From NCBI GenBank assembly GCA_963736685.1, contig CAVTPZ010000014.1:1-64000 (forward strand): a stretch of DNA of 64,000 nucleotides, read 5' to 3'. Positions 1 through 6,848 of the stretch are shown piece after piece (position 1 is the stretch's first letter; every line of letters starts with the position of its first letter). This DNA is from DASUPK01 sp963736685. Its GTDB lineage: Bacteria > Actinomycetota > Thermoleophilia > Solirubrobacterales > 70-9. The position numbers and the translations under genes are program-made. The notes under the pieces were generated by a model. That model was not told the origin of the DNA. It saw only the letters and a list, made by a program, of their open reading frames with translations, and searched no databases.

Positions 1-1
1 G

Positions 2-238
2 AGGGAGTACTGGTCGCAGACCAACGCCGCCCTCGAACTGGAGGTGAGCTTCGACGAGATGCGCGATCTGGGCGACACCGTGTTGGGTCTGGGCCACCTG
101 CGCGGGCGCTCGCAGGGAGGCATCCTAATCGACACGCAGTACGGGATCGTGGTCACCTTTCGGGACGGTCTTGCCGTCTCGGGCAGCGATTGGGGCAGTC
201 ACGCGGAAGCCCTCGAAGCCGCCGGGCTGCGGGAGTAG
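2..238 (+). CDS. SnoaL/NTF2-like protein, C-terminal part (cut by window start)
   Basis: The frame is open from base 2, so the gene begins outside the window; the GTG at 44 is internal. The visible 78 residues form the second half of a small cone-shaped NTF2/SnoaL-like fold, a family of roughly 130 residues with no single reaction (binding, isomerase or cyclase roles). It ends with EALEAAGLRE and a TAG stop, the C-terminal signature shared by all paralogues in this window. A hairpin repeat begins 10 bases after the stop. Family assignment is firm from the paralogues; function is unknown. Confidence 0.8.
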   Translation, partial: REYWSQTNAALELEVSFDEMRDLGDTVLGLGHLRGRSQGGILIDTQYGIVVTFRDGLAVSGSDWGSHAEALEAAGLRE

Positions 239-248
239 TCCATAACTG

Positions 249-293
249 CTGCTTTGGACGAAAAGCAGCGGTTCTGCTTTGCATGGAAAAGGG
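249..293 (+). repeat. Bipartite hairpin repeat, copy 1
   Basis: Hairpin 1 (249-268) is a perfect 7-bp CTGCTTT/AAAGCAG stem with loop GGACGA. Hairpin 2 starts at 274 with loop GCATGG, but its 3' arm has decayed to AAAAGGGG. It lies just downstream of a SnoaL-like gene. Confidence 0.8.
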
Positions 294-509
294 GTATCGA
301 TCAGGTGTGGTTTCGAGATCGCTGCTCGCGCGCTCAGCCCCGACTTTTCTCGACCCGGCCGGTCCTGCCTGTCGACGCGCTCGCGGGGAATGGCCGCCGG
401 TAGTTCTCCCTTAACGCGGGAGGAGGCGTCAGCTCAACGTGATCAGACGCCTGCGTCGGACGCGGGTTGGATCGGCGAGACTGCGATCAGATCGCCGGCA
501 ATGTCCGGC

Positions 510-1808
510 TCAGGAGAGCGCCCGGGTGTGCGCCTTCCGAGTGGTGCTGTGCCGGTGGTTGCGGGGAAGGTGAGGGCTGACGAACGTGCTGCCGTTCGGG
601 CCGGCCCGGACCGCCTGGTGCAGCGCGCTGCCGCGCACCCACCGATTCCAGGGCAGGAACCACATGGTCCAGCCGTTGTCCCAGGTCCCTGCGCGTGGGC
701 TGCCGGTGATCCTCACCGGGTCGCCCGGAACCGCCATCCTGTAGTAGATCGCGGCGTCAGCCGGCGACATGTTGACGCAGCCGTGGCTGACGTTTGTGGA
801 TCCCTGCTCGCCCACCGACCAGAAGGCGTCGTGCAGGTAGTCGCCGCTCCAGGTGATCCGGACCGACAGGGGCACCTCGATGTTGTAGCCGGGGCCAACC
901 ATGTCGACTGGGTTCGCCTTCTCGATTGTCAGATAGGTCCCATCCGGGGTGTCGTCACCGGGCCGTCCGGTACTGATCGGCCAGTGCGCGAACTTCTTCC
1001 CGTCGCGGAAGACGTTCAGGTAGTGATGTGCGGTGCTCACAACCGCGATGAGCGAGGTGCCGATCGTGAACGTCTGGCTCAGGGTGTGGTGTCCGTAGAC
1101 CCCGGGTGCGGCCTCGAGTCCGTTCAGGTGAGCGGTGAAGCTCACTCGCGTGTGCGGACGCCAGTAGTGGCGCGGGCGGAAGTACAGGCATTCCGGCGCA
1201 GTTCCGCACTGGCTGTCCCAGCGCCAGGCGCCTACGACTGGCTTGGAGGTACTGATCTGAAGCGCCCGCTCAACCGCGGGCTTGTTCTTGATCGGTCGGC
1301 TGAAGTACAGGATGATCGGCATCCCCACACCGTAGGTCTGGCGGTATCCCTCAACGACCCTCGTCGAGAACGTATTTCTCGGCGTGAACGTGTGAAACGA
1401 GCTGGTCCGCGTCACCGGGTTCCCCGAGGTTCCCGTGGCGGTTGCGGTGACGGCGTAGTGCTGCGAGACGTTCAGCGCCCAGGTGCTGCGCCATACCGTC
1501 GCGGCTGCGTTGAGCCTCCCGACAACCGGGTCGCCGCCGGTGCGGACGATCACCTTGCTGATCCTGCCTCCCGCGGCCCTCACCGTGATCCCCCGGTTCG
1601 GCGCGGTATCGACGCCGCCGCCGGCCGGCGTGATCGACAACCGCACGCCGTGTGCCTCCCCGCCCCGCGTCGAACCACCAAAGCAGCCAGCGGCCAGCAA
1701 GCCCAGCGTCGCGCAGAGCACCGCTGTTGCGACCGCGCACCCGCGCGGACCGGATGAGGATGTGCTGGGGGTAGCCGCTCGGCGCAATTTCGAACGTCCA
1801 GACTGCAA
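510..1808 (-). CDS. L,D-transpeptidase lipoprotein
   Basis: Predicted cell-wall enzyme making 3-3 peptidoglycan cross-links outside the membrane. The N terminus has a hydrophobic stretch ending in the lipobox LLAAGC (Cys about residue 42), so it should be a lipoprotein. Ig-like regions follow (about 50-250). The C-terminal YkuD domain carries the active-site motif SHGCVN with Cys near residue 344. The C-terminal tail (about 50 residues) is rich in His, Arg and Ser. At 432 residues it fits the mycobacterial LdtMt2 type. The start is a TTG with no strong ribosome site, so the exact N terminus is uncertain. It is transcribed alone, away from the cassette genes. Confidence 0.9.
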   Translation of the reverse strand: MQSGRSKLRRAATPSTSSSGPRGCAVATAVLCATLGLLAAGCFGGSTRGGEAHGVRLSITPAGGGVDTAPNRGITVRAAGGRISKVIVRTGGDPVVGRLNAAATVWRSTWALNVSQHYAVTATATGTSGNPVTRTSSFHTFTPRNTFSTRVVEGYRQTYGVGMPIILYFSRPIKNKPAVERALQISTSKPVVGAWRWDSQCGTAPECLYFRPRHYWRPHTRVSFTAHLNGLEAAPGVYGHHTLSQTFTIGTSLIAVVSTAHHYLNVFRDGKKFAHWPISTGRPGDDTPDGTYLTIEKANPVDMVGPGYNIEVPLSVRITWSGDYLHDAFWSVGEQGSTNVSHGCVNMSPADAAIYYRMAVPGDPVRITGSPRAGTWDNGWTMWFLPWNRWVRGSALHQAVRAGPNGSTFVSPHLPRNHRHSTTRKAHTRALS

Positions 1809-1951
1809 CCAAACAGCTTACGCGCGCCTGCTTCGCCCACTCTCACCGCTCTGACCGCGGCGGGAGCGGCCCCGCGCTACGCGTCCGCCAGGGCGGGAGA
1901 GTCCGGCGCGAGCGCACAGCCGAATGGCCCGAAGGCAGCGAAAGGGCCAAA

Positions 1952-1980
1952 GAGAAACCCCGCGATCTGCGGGGCTTCCT
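1952..1980 (-). terminator. Terminator downstream of the tRNA 3' half
   Basis: On the minus strand a GC stem (AGCCCCGC and GCGGGGT arms) is followed by TTTCTCTTT. It sits where a terminator for a minus-strand tRNA is expected, immediately after the tRNA remnant. Confidence 0.6.
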
Positions 1981-1985
1981 TGGAG

Positions 1986-2027
1986 TAGCGGGGGCGGGAT
2001 TCGAACCCGCGACGTTCGGGTTATGAG
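1986..2027 (-). pseudogene. 3' half of a tRNA with anticodon CAU (fMet-like)
   Basis: Minus-strand sequence matches a tRNA from the anticodon loop (CTCATAA) through a perfect T-arm (GCGGG TTCGAAT CCCGC) to a 3' acceptor arm and discriminator A. The three Cs after the loop recall initiator tRNA. Upstream of the loop no complementary anticodon stem, D-arm or 5' acceptor can be found, so the gene is cut at the anticodon loop. Such halves are typical leftovers of integration into a tRNA 3' end. A complete, different CAU tRNA lies at 8298-8371. Confidence 0.7.
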
Positions 2028-2160
2028 AAGCCTTGAAGGCATTCGGGTGGGCTATGCCGAGCCATACCAGGCACGCTTAGGTCACCTGAGATCAGCTCAG
2101 TTTCTCTCGGTTCCAGGGCTGGTACCCGGAACGGGATCCAGGAGCAGCGGGTGGCGATAG

Positions 2161-2248
2161 CTGCTTTGCATGGAAAGCAACACTCCGGCGACCGGAACTG
2201 CACGGGGCGATGTCGGAGGAGAACGTCGACGTGGTGCGGCGCGGGTAG
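2161..2248 (+). pseudogene. Orphan cassette head: hairpin 2 plus a 12-codon SnoaL start
   Basis: Hairpin 2 (2161-2179, loop GCATGG) is followed by a degenerate form of the usual upstream block and by ATG at 2210. The reading frame encodes only MSEENVDVVRRG before TAG at 2246. The first twelve codons match the conserved cassette start, and then the sequence leaves the family. It is a truncated SnoaL-like gene or a bare recombination end. Confidence 0.7.
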
Positions 2249-2271
2249 CTGGCGCCCCCCGCTCCAGCTAG

Positions 2272-2841
2272 CTACGGGGCTGGACTGAAGCTGGCCACCC
2301 TGGGAGCGGTATAGCTCACGGTGCCTGAGTCGCAGCTGCCCCCCTGTGTGGGGCTGGTCGCCACCAGCCGAATGGTCCCTGTCGCAGCGCCCTTGCTCGA
2401 CACTCGAGTGATCAGCTGAAGCAAATCTGCTGTGCCGTTTGAATCCGCTTCATCACCGGTCAGCGTCAAGCTGTACGTCCCCTTCTTGAAGGGCTTGAAG
2501 CCAACGGCGCCGGGGTATGGAATGAAGCCAGGTTGGGCGAAGCCACCGACCGCCCCCGACTCAGCGTTGAAGGGGCCGACGAAGGTTGTGGTTCCATCGG
2601 GGCAGAAGAGGGCTATCGCGCGGTGCTTGAGGTTGGCGATGTAGTCGGGCACCAGCTTGCCGCCCTTGCGCCTGAATTGAACTTTGAGCTGGATGGTGGG
2701 CGTTTGACCGTCGACCCCCTGGGTCGCCACGGTCCCCTCATACGCCTTCTTCTTCTTCCCAGCGATCGCGGTTTGCGGGGCGACGGCGAGGATGGCGCAC
2801 ATCGCCGCGATCGCAACGAGCGTCGTTCGGCCAGGTCGCAT
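2272..2841 (-). CDS. Secreted protein of unknown function
   Basis: 189 residues. The ATG at 2841 is chosen because GGGGAGTGG lies just upstream and because it gives a clean signal peptide (MRPGRTTLVAIAAMCAILA... ending near AIAG). A longer start exists at 2883 but would bury the signal peptide. The mature part is followed first by a run of lysines (GKKKKAYEG) and is rich in Gly, Thr and Ser, with a probable beta-sandwich character and two or three cysteines. The gene downstream of it on the same strand side (3041-3613) is another small exported protein of similar style. I do not recognise a family. Confidence 0.7.
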   Translation of the reverse strand: MRPGRTTLVAIAAMCAILAVAPQTAIAGKKKKAYEGTVATQGVDGQTPTIQLKVQFRRKGGKLVPDYIANLKHRAIALFCPDGTTTFVGPFNAESGAVGGFAQPGFIPYPGAVGFKPFKKGTYSLTLTGDEADSNGTADLLQLITRVSSKGAATGTIRLVATSPTQGGSCDSGTVSYTAPRVASFSPAP

Positions 2842-2937
2842 GGTTCCACTCCCCTCCCCTATCGGTCTTACCTCGTCGCCCACGCTAACGCAGCCAGCAG
2901 CTCAAGGTCAAATGCAGGTCGGTCGATTCTCAAACTG

Positions 2938-2982
2938 CTGCTTTGGACGAAAAGCAGCGGTTCTGCTTTGCATGGAAAGCAG
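2938..2982 (+). repeat. Bipartite hairpin repeat, copy 3 (perfect)
   Basis: Two perfect 7-bp CTGCTTT/AAAGCAG hairpins with loops GGACGA and GCATGG, separated by CGGTT. It is essentially identical to the copy at 54656-54700 except for one stem arm. Confidence 0.85.
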
Positions 2983-3040
2983 GAGCTTTGGAGGGGGTCA
3001 GGTTTCTCCCCCCACGCCGTAGATCGGCAGGCCGGCCTGG

Positions 3041-3613
3041 TCAGGGGGCCGGCAGTGGGCCTGCCCAGTCCAAGGTCCCGGAGGCCGAACAGTTCCACTG
3101 GTCGGGGGGCGAGTCGAGGTCATCGATTCGCAAAGTCCCCTGAGACCTTGGAATCCTTGGCTTTGGCGCGACGGTGACTTTGTCGATCTTGCCGGTGATC
3201 GTGCCGGTGCCGGTTAAAGCGGTGAAGCTGGAGGTGAAATCGAAGGCGTAACGTCCGGGCTTCGACTTGGGCCCGGCTGGAATCTTCTTCAGCTTGACAT
3301 TGGTCGCCAGGGTCGTGGTGAGCAAGAGCTGCGAGGTGCCGGTGGGATTGACCGGAGCGTTGTAACAGGACAGGGGCACCTTCGAGATGTCGATCCGGGT
3401 CAGCTGTCGCGGCGTGAACGTCTTCTTGTTGCCCCTCTTGTTCTTGAAGACGAAGTCGAGGGTGAGCATCCCCCCTGGCGTGGGCGGAACGTACCAGGAG
3501 ACAGGTGGCATGACGGTCTGAACCTGTCGGACCTGGGTCGCCCCCTGAGCCGCTGGCGCGATTAGCACCACGGCAAGCAGTGAGCCAAGAACGCCAATCA
3601 GTACGCGCCTCAT
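3041..3613 (-). CDS. Secreted protein of unknown function
   Basis: 190 residues with a signal peptide (MRRVLIGVLGSLLAVVLIAPAAQGA). The mature part alternates short hydrophobic and Thr/Lys-rich stretches, with two cysteines (one in SCYN, one in WNCS) that could form a disulphide. It belongs to the same type of small exported protein as 2272-2841, with which it may be co-transcribed. A hairpin repeat lies between them. No recognised domain and no assigned function. Confidence 0.7.
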   Translation of the reverse strand: MRRVLIGVLGSLLAVVLIAPAAQGATQVRQVQTVMPPVSWYVPPTPGGMLTLDFVFKNKRGNKKTFTPRQLTRIDISKVPLSCYNAPVNPTGTSQLLLTTTLATNVKLKKIPAGPKSKPGRYAFDFTSSFTALTGTGTITGKIDKVTVAPKPRIPRSQGTLRIDDLDSPPDQWNCSASGTLDWAGPLPAP

Positions 3614-3735
3614 AAGTCCCTCGGTAGCTCTAACACTGGAACTCGCCCCACAGAGCGTGCCAGGCGAAGTTCATGCCGACCTCGGTGGTTCCCACGGGAT
3701 CTACGCCCGTAGCGAGCCGCGATTACCGAGATGGG

Positions 3736-3778
3736 CGCTTTGGACGAGAAGCAGCTATCCGCTCTGCGTGAGAAGCAG
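3736..3778 (+). repeat. Bipartite hairpin repeat, copy 4 (diverged)
   Basis: Hairpin 1 has loop GGACGA with a slightly mismatched stem. Hairpin 2 carries GCGTGA in place of GCATGG. It is followed directly by a SnoaL-like cassette. Confidence 0.65.
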
Positions 3779-3791
3779 AACCTTGGCGCGG

Positions 3792-3806
3792 GATACTGCG
3801 TGGGCG
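3792..3806 (+). promoter_or_regulatory. Conserved cassette leader with -10-like GATACT
   Basis: GATACTGCGTGGGCG abuts the ATG. Near-identical 15-mers precede eight cassette starts here (3792, 5950, 6417, 37783, 38320, 56208, 56673, 57851). None contains a Shine-Dalgarno sequence. GATACT nine bases before ATG fits a -10 box for a leaderless mRNA. Confidence 0.45.
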
Positions 3807-4214
3807 ATGTCGGAGGAGAACGTAGCGCTGGCACGGAAGGCCATCGACGCTCTCAACCGCGGCGACATCGACGCCTTGCTGGCCTCCCTCAGCCCTGGTG
3901 TCGTATGGGAGGCCCTGGAAGGCGTCCCTGGGATTGGCGAGCTGTACCGCGGGCGGGCAGGGGTGCGAGAGTGGATTGAGCTGATGTGGGAAAACGCGGA
4001 GGAGCGCGTCCACATCGAGATCGAGCAGATAACGGACTTGGGTGATGACCGGGTCTTCATCGCCGTTGTTCTCACGGCACGCCGTAGGCGCAGCGGCATG
4101 CCGTTTGAATACCGCACCTGGCAGCTCGTCTGGTTCGCGAACGGCCTGATTACGAGACGTCAAGTCTTCTGGACCCGTGCCGAAGCCCTCAAGGCCGCCG
4201 GGCTGCGGGAGTAG
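3807..4214 (+). CDS. SnoaL/NTF2-like cassette protein
   Basis: 135 residues starting MSEENVALARKAIDALNRGD and ending EALKAAGLRE. The ATG at 3807 is chosen over longer starts because the MSEENV block is shared by all paralogues. The N-terminal helix, a central W/Y-rich beta region and a final helix match the NTF2-like fold, but the substrate is unknown. There is no ribosome site; the conserved GATACT leader suggests leaderless translation. The hairpin repeats at 3736-3778 and 4222-4241 bracket the gene as a unit. Confidence 0.85.
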   Translation: MSEENVALARKAIDALNRGDIDALLASLSPGVVWEALEGVPGIGELYRGRAGVREWIELMWENAEERVHIEIEQITDLGDDRVFIAVVLTARRRRSGMPFEYRTWQLVWFANGLITRRQVFWTRAEALKAAGLRE

Positions 4215-4221
4215 GCGGCTG

Positions 4222-4241
4222 CTGCTTTGGACGAAAAGCGG
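4222..4241 (+). repeat. Hairpin repeat, hairpin 1 only (copy 5)
   Basis: CTGCTTT, loop GGACGA, AAAGCGG, with one non-pairing position. It sits in the 27 bases between convergent genes. Confidence 0.7.
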
Positions 4242-4529
4242 CTAGGCCTCGCCGACGATTTCACAGACGTCGACGCTCACGAAGGTTGCCGGTGCATCGG
4301 GCATCTCCCGCAAGGTCTTGAACGTAGCTTCGGCCTGGTGAGCATTCTCCTCAGTGTCGAAGAGCCAGAAGGAGTGTTGGATGTCATCACCGTCTAGGTT
4401 GCGCGCCCAGTAGCCGGCGTTCGAACCCGACATTCCCTGCAACATCGCCACGCCACCTTGGGCGATCATGGCAAGAGCTTCCTCCGCTCGATCCGGCTTC
4501 AGCTCGACTCGTCCGATCACCGCGAACAT
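4242..4529 (-). CDS. Small dimeric alpha/beta-barrel (ABM-like) protein
   Basis: 95 residues beginning MFAVIGRVELKPDRAEEALAM. The order beta-strand, helix, strand (GYWARNLDGDD), strand (HSFWLFDTEENA) and helix fits the ferredoxin-like dimeric alpha/beta barrel seen in antibiotic-biosynthesis-monooxygenase (ABM) domains and in stress or heme-related relatives. No catalytic residues can be singled out. The stop codon is immediately next to a hairpin repeat and the start is close to the next one (4575), so this gene too sits in a repeat-bounded unit. Family by pattern, moderate certainty. Confidence 0.6.
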   Translation of the reverse strand: MFAVIGRVELKPDRAEEALAMIAQGGVAMLQGMSGSNAGYWARNLDGDDIQHSFWLFDTEENAHQAEATFKTLREMPDAPATFVSVDVCEIVGEA

Positions 4530-4574
4530 GGCACTCTCCTCCGTCGTTTGGGGCCGATCCTATTTCGGCCAGCA

Positions 4575-4619
4575 CCGCTTTGGACGAGAAGCGGCTATGC
4601 GCTTTGCATGGAAAGCAGC
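4575..4619 (+). repeat. Bipartite hairpin repeat, copy 6, left end of the 1278-bp duplication
   Basis: Hairpin 1 is CCGCTTT, GGACGA, GAAGCGG; hairpin 2 is GCTTT, GCATGG, AAAGC. The duplicated segment begins inside this repeat at 4601, exactly at the 5' arm of hairpin 2. Confidence 0.8.
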
Positions 4620-4623
4620 GGTC

Positions 4624-5094
4624 TCAAGAGCTGCCAGGACCTTCGACCTTCTCCAGGTTCTCGATGACGTCGTGACCGTACCCTCGAAAGATGCGGTTAC
4701 CGAACAGGCGGAAGGCTGTGCCGAACAGTCGCCCGCGGAGGCCATGCCGGAACTCGCGGATCCAAGCCATCTCGACTTCGGTCGCGCTGTTCTTCGGTCG
4801 CGCGATGATCTCCCAGCTGCTTCCGGGCACCGCATAGACATTTGAGTCCGTCACCGTCGCGGTGACGCTCCCTTCCCGGGACCAGTCGTAGTCGCACCGC
4901 TCCCAGTTCGCTCCGATGCCCGTGGAAGTGCCCTCCGTCACTTCGGCAGAGGTGTCGCCGAGCTCGTGCACCTCCATTCGCTCCATTGAGACGGCCGGAA
5001 ACACCTCTGCGCGCCGCGACGAGAAGTCTCTGGCAGCCCTAAGCACTTGCTCCGGGGCCAAGGGCGTCTCGATCGTGACTCGGATCGTCGTCAT
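4624..5094 (-). CDS. SRPBCC-family (polyketide-cyclase/START-like) protein, copy A
   Basis: 156 residues starting MTTIRVTIETPLAPEQVLRAARDFSSRR, the usual first strand plus helix of the SRPBCC helix-grip fold. The middle (EVTEGTSTGIG, WERCDYDWS, WEIIARP, TEVEMAWIREF) gives the beta-strands. The C-terminal helix (FRLFGNRIFRGYGHDVIENLEKVEG) closes the hydrophobic pocket. Such proteins bind or act on small lipophilic ligands; the ligand is not known here. The same gene, identical in translation, lies at 52385-52855. It points in the same direction as the CBS gene upstream (5326-5760), 230 bases away. Confidence 0.75.
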   Translation of the reverse strand: MTTIRVTIETPLAPEQVLRAARDFSSRRAEVFPAVSMERMEVHELGDTSAEVTEGTSTGIGANWERCDYDWSREGSVTATVTDSNVYAVPGSSWEIIARPKNSATEVEMAWIREFRHGLRGRLFGTAFRLFGNRIFRGYGHDVIENLEKVEGPGSS

Positions 5095-5157
5095 TGCGGG
5101 CGACCCTAACCCCCTCAGGGAATCGAGTCCAGCCGCGGGGTCATGCAGCCGGGGCTA

Positions 5158-5177
5158 CCGCTTTCAACGAAAAGCGG
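5158..5177 (+). repeat. Hairpin repeat, loop variant (copy 7)
   Basis: CCGCTTT, loop CAACGA, AAAGCGG: perfect stem with a changed loop. It is followed by GGAGGAGACGCATGAGCGAATAG, where an ATG is stopped after three codons, a possible remnant of a cassette start. Copied with the duplication to 52919-52938. Confidence 0.7.
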
Positions 5178-5325
5178 CTACCGGAGGAGACGCATGAGCG
5201 AATAGTGGCCGCGGCGAACGCTGCCCGCGCCAGGTAGGAGCAGGGCCGGCCTGGCTCAACCGCGGGTCGCCTCCGGGAGTGGAAGTCGGCCGCGAACGCG
5301 TTCTGAACCGAGTGCCAGGGCCGAG

Positions 5326-5760
5326 CTACTGGCGCTCTCCCTCCGTGGGTTTGGAGATCGCCTCCACTAGCTCACCGGTCATCTCCTCGTTCTCGCCGAG
5401 GGCGATGTCGGCTTGGGTAACGATGCCGGCGAGTTCGCCGTTCTCGACCACGGGCAGCCGCCGAACCTGGTGGCGTGCCATGAGCTCGAGCGCCTCCTCA
5501 AGGTCCTTGTCGGGCTCAACGCTGATGGGATCCTGACGGCCGATGTCTCCGACCGACGTCGCCTTGGGGTCTGCCCCATCAGCGACCACTGTCGTCGTGA
5601 TGTCTCGGTCGGTGATCATCCCGGCAAGCTTCCCGTCGTCGGTTATCGGCAGCGACCCGATGTTCTCGTCTCGCATCAGTCGCGCGGCTTCGACGATCGA
5701 CGCCGAGGCGTCGATCGAGTGGGGCTCCTCGGTCATCGCGTCGCGAACGCTCGTCGCCAT
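5326..5760 (-). CDS. Two-CBS-domain protein, copy A
   Basis: 144 residues with two CBS motifs in tandem: residues about 8-65 (TEEPHSIDASASIVEAARLMRDENIGSLPI...LAGMITDRDI) and about 75-130 (DPISVEPDKDLEEALELMARHQVRRLPVV...LAGIVTQADI). Stand-alone CBS pairs bind adenine nucleotides and act as energy or stress sensors for partner proteins. GAGGAGGAGGCC lies just before the ATG. The partner is unknown. An identical copy is at 53087-53521, so one of the two may be free to diverge. Confidence 0.85.
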   Translation of the reverse strand: MATSVRDAMTEEPHSIDASASIVEAARLMRDENIGSLPITDDGKLAGMITDRDITTTVVADGADPKATSVGDIGRQDPISVEPDKDLEEALELMARHQVRRLPVVENGELAGIVTQADIALGENEEMTGELVEAISKPTEGERQ

Positions 5761-5891
5761 CGGCCTCCTCCTCTTTCTGTGCGATCTGAGTCCTGCTGCT
5801 GACGACTACAGACGTTACGGATCTCCGTCAGGTCGCGCTTGCGCGGTAAGGGCGACCCAATGAGCGCCGCTACCCGTGCAAAGCGGAATAG

Positions 5892-5936
5892 CCGCTTTGG
5901 ACGAAAAGCAGCGGTTCTGCTTTGCATGGAAAGCAG
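5892..5936 (+). repeat. Bipartite hairpin repeat, copy 8
   Basis: Hairpin 1 CCGCTTT/AAAGCAG (loop GGACGA) and hairpin 2 CTGCTTT/AAAGCAG (loop GCATGG), spacer CGGTT. It starts 14 bases after the end of the duplication and precedes a cassette. Confidence 0.85.
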
Positions 5937-5949
5937 CACTCCGTGGCGA

Positions 5950-5964
5950 GATACTGCGTAGGCG
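5950..5964 (+). promoter_or_regulatory. Conserved cassette leader
   Basis: GATACTGCGTAGGCG directly before ATG. TGGAAA of hairpin 2 lies 17 bases upstream of GATACT, a plausible -35/-10 spacing. Confidence 0.45.
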
Positions 5965-6366
5965 ATGTCGGAGGAGAACGTCGAGATCGTCCGCCGCTCG
6001 ATCCTCGGCTACAACGACCGGGGCGTGGACGCGCTCGTAGAGAACATCGCTCACGATGCGGAGTTCCACCCCCCCAAGGAATCGATGGAACCCGGCGTCT
6101 ACCGGGGGCCGGACGGGGTGCGCACCTACTTCGAGCGCACCGGCGAAATGTTCGAAGAACAGCGCATCGAGTCGGTGGACGTGATCGACGTGGATGACAC
6201 CCGCGTCATCGCAGTCGTCAAGGCCTTCGGCACTACCCCACATTTCGCGGGGGAGGTAGAAATGAACTGGGCGTGGCTGATCGCGGTGCAGGACGGGATG
6301 ATGACGCACGTGGTGACCTTCACCGATCGAGCCCAGGCCCTCGAAGCCGCCGGGCCGTCGGAGTAG
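5965..6366 (+). CDS. SnoaL/NTF2-like cassette protein
   Basis: 133 residues, MSEENVEIVRRSILGYNDRG at the start and QALEAAGPSE at the end. The middle (FHPPKESMEPGVYRGPDGVRTYFERTGEMFEE) keeps the YRGxxGV motif that recurs in most paralogues here and marks the NTF2-like helix-loop region. Function unknown. It has a hairpin repeat on both sides (5892-5936 and 6367-6408) and the leaderless-type start, so it is a complete cassette in the local sense. Confidence 0.85.
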   Translation: MSEENVEIVRRSILGYNDRGVDALVENIAHDAEFHPPKESMEPGVYRGPDGVRTYFERTGEMFEEQRIESVDVIDVDDTRVIAVVKAFGTTPHFAGEVEMNWAWLIAVQDGMMTHVVTFTDRAQALEAAGPSE

Positions 6367-6408
6367 TCGCTTTGGACGAAAAGGGGCAGTCTGCATGGAA
6401 AGCGGCGG
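6367..6408 (+). repeat. Bipartite hairpin repeat, copy 9 (degenerate)
   Basis: Loop GGACGA and loop GCATGG are both kept, but stems are incomplete (AAAGGGG; missing 5' arm of hairpin 2). It lies in the 65 bases between two cassettes. Confidence 0.6.
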
Positions 6409-6416
6409 CTTCACGA

Positions 6417-6431
6417 AATACTGCATGGGCG
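6417..6431 (+). promoter_or_regulatory. Conserved cassette leader (variant)
   Basis: AATACTGCATGGGCG before the ATG at 6432; same position as the other leaders. Confidence 0.4.
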
Positions 6432-6845
6432 ATGTCGGAGGAGAACGTCGAGACCGTCAAGCGCGCCGTCGCGGCGTGGAACACCGATGATCTCGACGCG
6501 CTTTTGATCGAGCTCGATGCCGACATCGAGTGGCACCCCTCGATCCAGCCGGGCCTTGAGGGGAAGGAGGCCGCCGTCTTCCGAGGTCATGAGGGCGCGC
6601 GAAAGTCTTGGCGCGAGTTCCACGGAGAGACTTGGGAAAGCGTCAAGAATCGGCCTCAGGAAATTCGCGACCTCGGCGATTCGGTCCTGCTGCTCGGTCA
6701 GATGGACCTCACCGCCCGGGCGACCGGCATCGAGTTCAGCCAGGAACTCGGAGAGCTCATTGAGTTTCGAGAGGGGAAGATCGCCCGCATCCGCGACTTC
6801 CTGACCCATGCGGAAGCCCTCGAAGCCGCCGGGCTGTCGGAATAG
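6432..6845 (+). CDS. SnoaL/NTF2-like cassette protein
   Basis: 137 residues beginning MSEENVETVKRAVAAWNTDDLD and ending EALEAAGLSE. It contains FRGHEGARKSW, the family's helix-turn motif, and a WHPS motif in the first beta region. The longer open frame reaching back to 6273 is ignored because it runs through the repeat. The stop (TAG) is followed by GCG and the ATG of the next gene, the standard cassette-to-cassette junction. Function unknown. Confidence 0.85.
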   Translation: MSEENVETVKRAVAAWNTDDLDALLIELDADIEWHPSIQPGLEGKEAAVFRGHEGARKSWREFHGETWESVKNRPQEIRDLGDSVLLLGQMDLTARATGIEFSQELGELIEFREGKIARIRDFLTHAEALEAAGLSE

Positions 6846-6848
6846 GCG

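Larger units (their letters stand above)
4601..5878. repeat. 1278-bp direct duplication, copy A
   Basis: This segment recurs at 52362-53639. I found one mismatch (G at 5298, C at 53059). It begins in hairpin 2 of one repeat and ends just short of another (5892-5936). It carries complete SRPBCC and CBS genes. Confidence 0.9.

Noticed and set aside
190..1757. Open frame starting at the first hairpin repeat
   Set aside because: It lies antisense to the L,D-transpeptidase, whose SHGCVN motif is decisive.
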